NCBI GenBank assembly: GCA_028276105.1 | Contig: JAPYWZ010000005.1 | Span: 1-12,817 of the forward strand | Direction: 5' to 3' | DNA: 12,817 nt | Source: Microgenomates group bacterium | GTDB taxonomy: Bacteria; Patescibacteriota; Microgenomatia; UBA1406; GWC2-37-13 | In this document: piece after piece, positions 12,184 through 12,817 of the stretch | How the letters are laid out: every line of letters begins with the position of its first letter | How positions within the stretch are numbered: position 1 is the first letter of the stretch | The notes under the pieces: generated by a model | Told to the model about the DNA's origin: nothing | Databases searched by the model: none | What the model saw: the letters and a program-made list of their open reading frames with translations, nothing else | Translations under genes and position numbers: made by a program

Positions 12184-12817
12184 TTAAAAAGAGACAACTT
12201 CTAAAAGACCACCTTTTGCTCCAGGAACAAGACCAGAAACAACTAAATAGTCATCACCTACCTCAACTACCTTTAAATTTTTTACCGTTACTCTTTCCCC
12301 TCCCATTCTTCCGGCCATTCTTTTTCCTTTGTAAACTCTACCTGGCGTTGTTGTTTGACCGATAGATCCAGGCGCCCGTTCGCGATCAGATTGACCGTGA
12401 GTCCGAGGACCTCCGGAAAAACCATGTCTTTTTACCACCCCCGCAAATCCCTTTCCTTTACTTTTTCCAGAAATCTTGACTTTATCACCGACTTTAAATA
12501 TTAACTTTGGATTAATTTGATCGCCTATCTTTAATTTTAAGTTTAAACTCTTAATTTCCAGTCCATTAACTTTGCCTTCTTCATTTTTTAAAACTAAAAT
12601 ATCATCTAAGGAATCAGGGAACCTTATTTCTTTTAAAAAACGAAGCGGGGTTTTCACCCCCGCCTTCGTTAATTTCCCCAAGACTGGTTTTTTGATGTTT
12701 TTGACGGCTTTGAAACCAAGAAGAGCGGCAAAATAACCGTCCTTATCTTTGGTTTTGATATCAATAAGATAACAGGAAGAGGTTAAGATTTTAGTCACTG
12801 ACCAACGAATGTCTTGG
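12184..12817 (-). CDS. rplC: Large ribosomal subunit protein L3 (uL3), 5' end beyond the window
   Basis: L3 binds the 3' end of 23S rRNA and reaches the peptidyl-transferase centre. About 210 residues are visible. A GTG at 12798 could be read as a start, but the frame stays open to the window edge (QDIRWSVTKILTSSCY) and S-V-T-K-I-L aligns with the conserved P-V-T-V-x-E-A-G-P-C of L3. The true start, with the L-G-x-K-x-G-M-T-x-x-F segment, therefore lies outside. Visible motifs: KDKDGYFAALLGF, TKAGVKTPLRFLKEIR, KSKGKGFAGVVKRHGFSGGP, RTHGQSDRERAPGSIGQTTT, PGRVYKGKRMAGRMGGERVT. This is the most upstream gene seen; rpsJ would be expected next. Confidence 0.97.
   Translation of the reverse strand, partial: QDIRWSVTKILTSSCYLIDIKTKDKDGYFAALLGFKAVKNIKKPVLGKLTKAGVKTPLRFLKEIRFPDSLDDILVLKNEEGKVNGLEIKSLNLKLKIGDQINPKLIFKVGDKVKISGKSKGKGFAGVVKRHGFSGGPRTHGQSDRERAPGSIGQTTTPGRVYKGKRMAGRMGGERVTVKNLKVVEVGDDYLVVSGLVPGAKGGLLEVVSF

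Noticed and set aside
12184..12798. L3 starting at the GTG at 12798
   Set aside because: The frame stays open to the window edge and the residues before the GTG position align with the L3 fold, so the real start is outside the window.

Overview
This 12.8 kb window is one uninterrupted run of the bacterial S10-spc-alpha ribosomal-protein supercluster. Every gene is on the minus strand, so transcription runs from high to low coordinates. It holds 28 protein genes, two of them cut by the window edges, and the longest non-coding gap is 53 nt. I see no RNA genes, mobile elements, CRISPR arrays or terminators.

Organism: most likely a member of the Patescibacteria (Candidate Phyla Radiation, CPR). 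Four things point that way. The DNA is AT-rich with lysine-rich proteins. rpmD (uL30), whose loss is characteristic of CPR, is missing from its usual slot between rpsE and rplO. The visible S4 N-terminus looks CPR-like. Genes are packed with overlaps. TGA works as an ordinary stop codon in rplD, rplP, rplE and rpsE, which argues against the code-25 lineages (Gracilibacteria, Absconditabacteria). I cannot place it to class from sequence alone.

Layout in transcription order. S10 part: rplC (5' end cut off), rplD, rplW, rplB, rplV, rpsC, rplP, rpmC, rpsQ. spc part: rplN, rplX, rplE, rpsN, rpsS, rpsH, rplF, rplR, rpsE, rplO, secY, rpmG, adk fusion, map, infA, rpmJ. alpha part: rpsM, rpsK, and the first 16 codons of rpsD. 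Together they make ribosomal proteins, the main translocon channel, initiation factor 1, the enzyme that removes initiator methionine, and a nucleotide kinase.

Departures from the canonical cluster are the main interest. (1) rpsS (S19) has left its normal place between rplB and rplV and lies between rpsN and rpsH. (2) The adenylate kinase is a two-kinase fusion: a LID-less Adk domain followed by a second P-loop kinase resembling the mostly archaeal UPF0200 family. (3) L15 lacks its C-terminal domain and ends in a lysine-rich tail overlapping secY. (4) A small zinc-type L33 gene (rpmG) is inserted between secY and adk. (5) None of the 27 visible start codons has a convincing Shine-Dalgarno sequence. 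(6) L2 has a shortened N-terminus, and S13 and L4 carry charged extensions. I found no wholly unknown system; the fusion kinase and the gene relocation are the most original signals.
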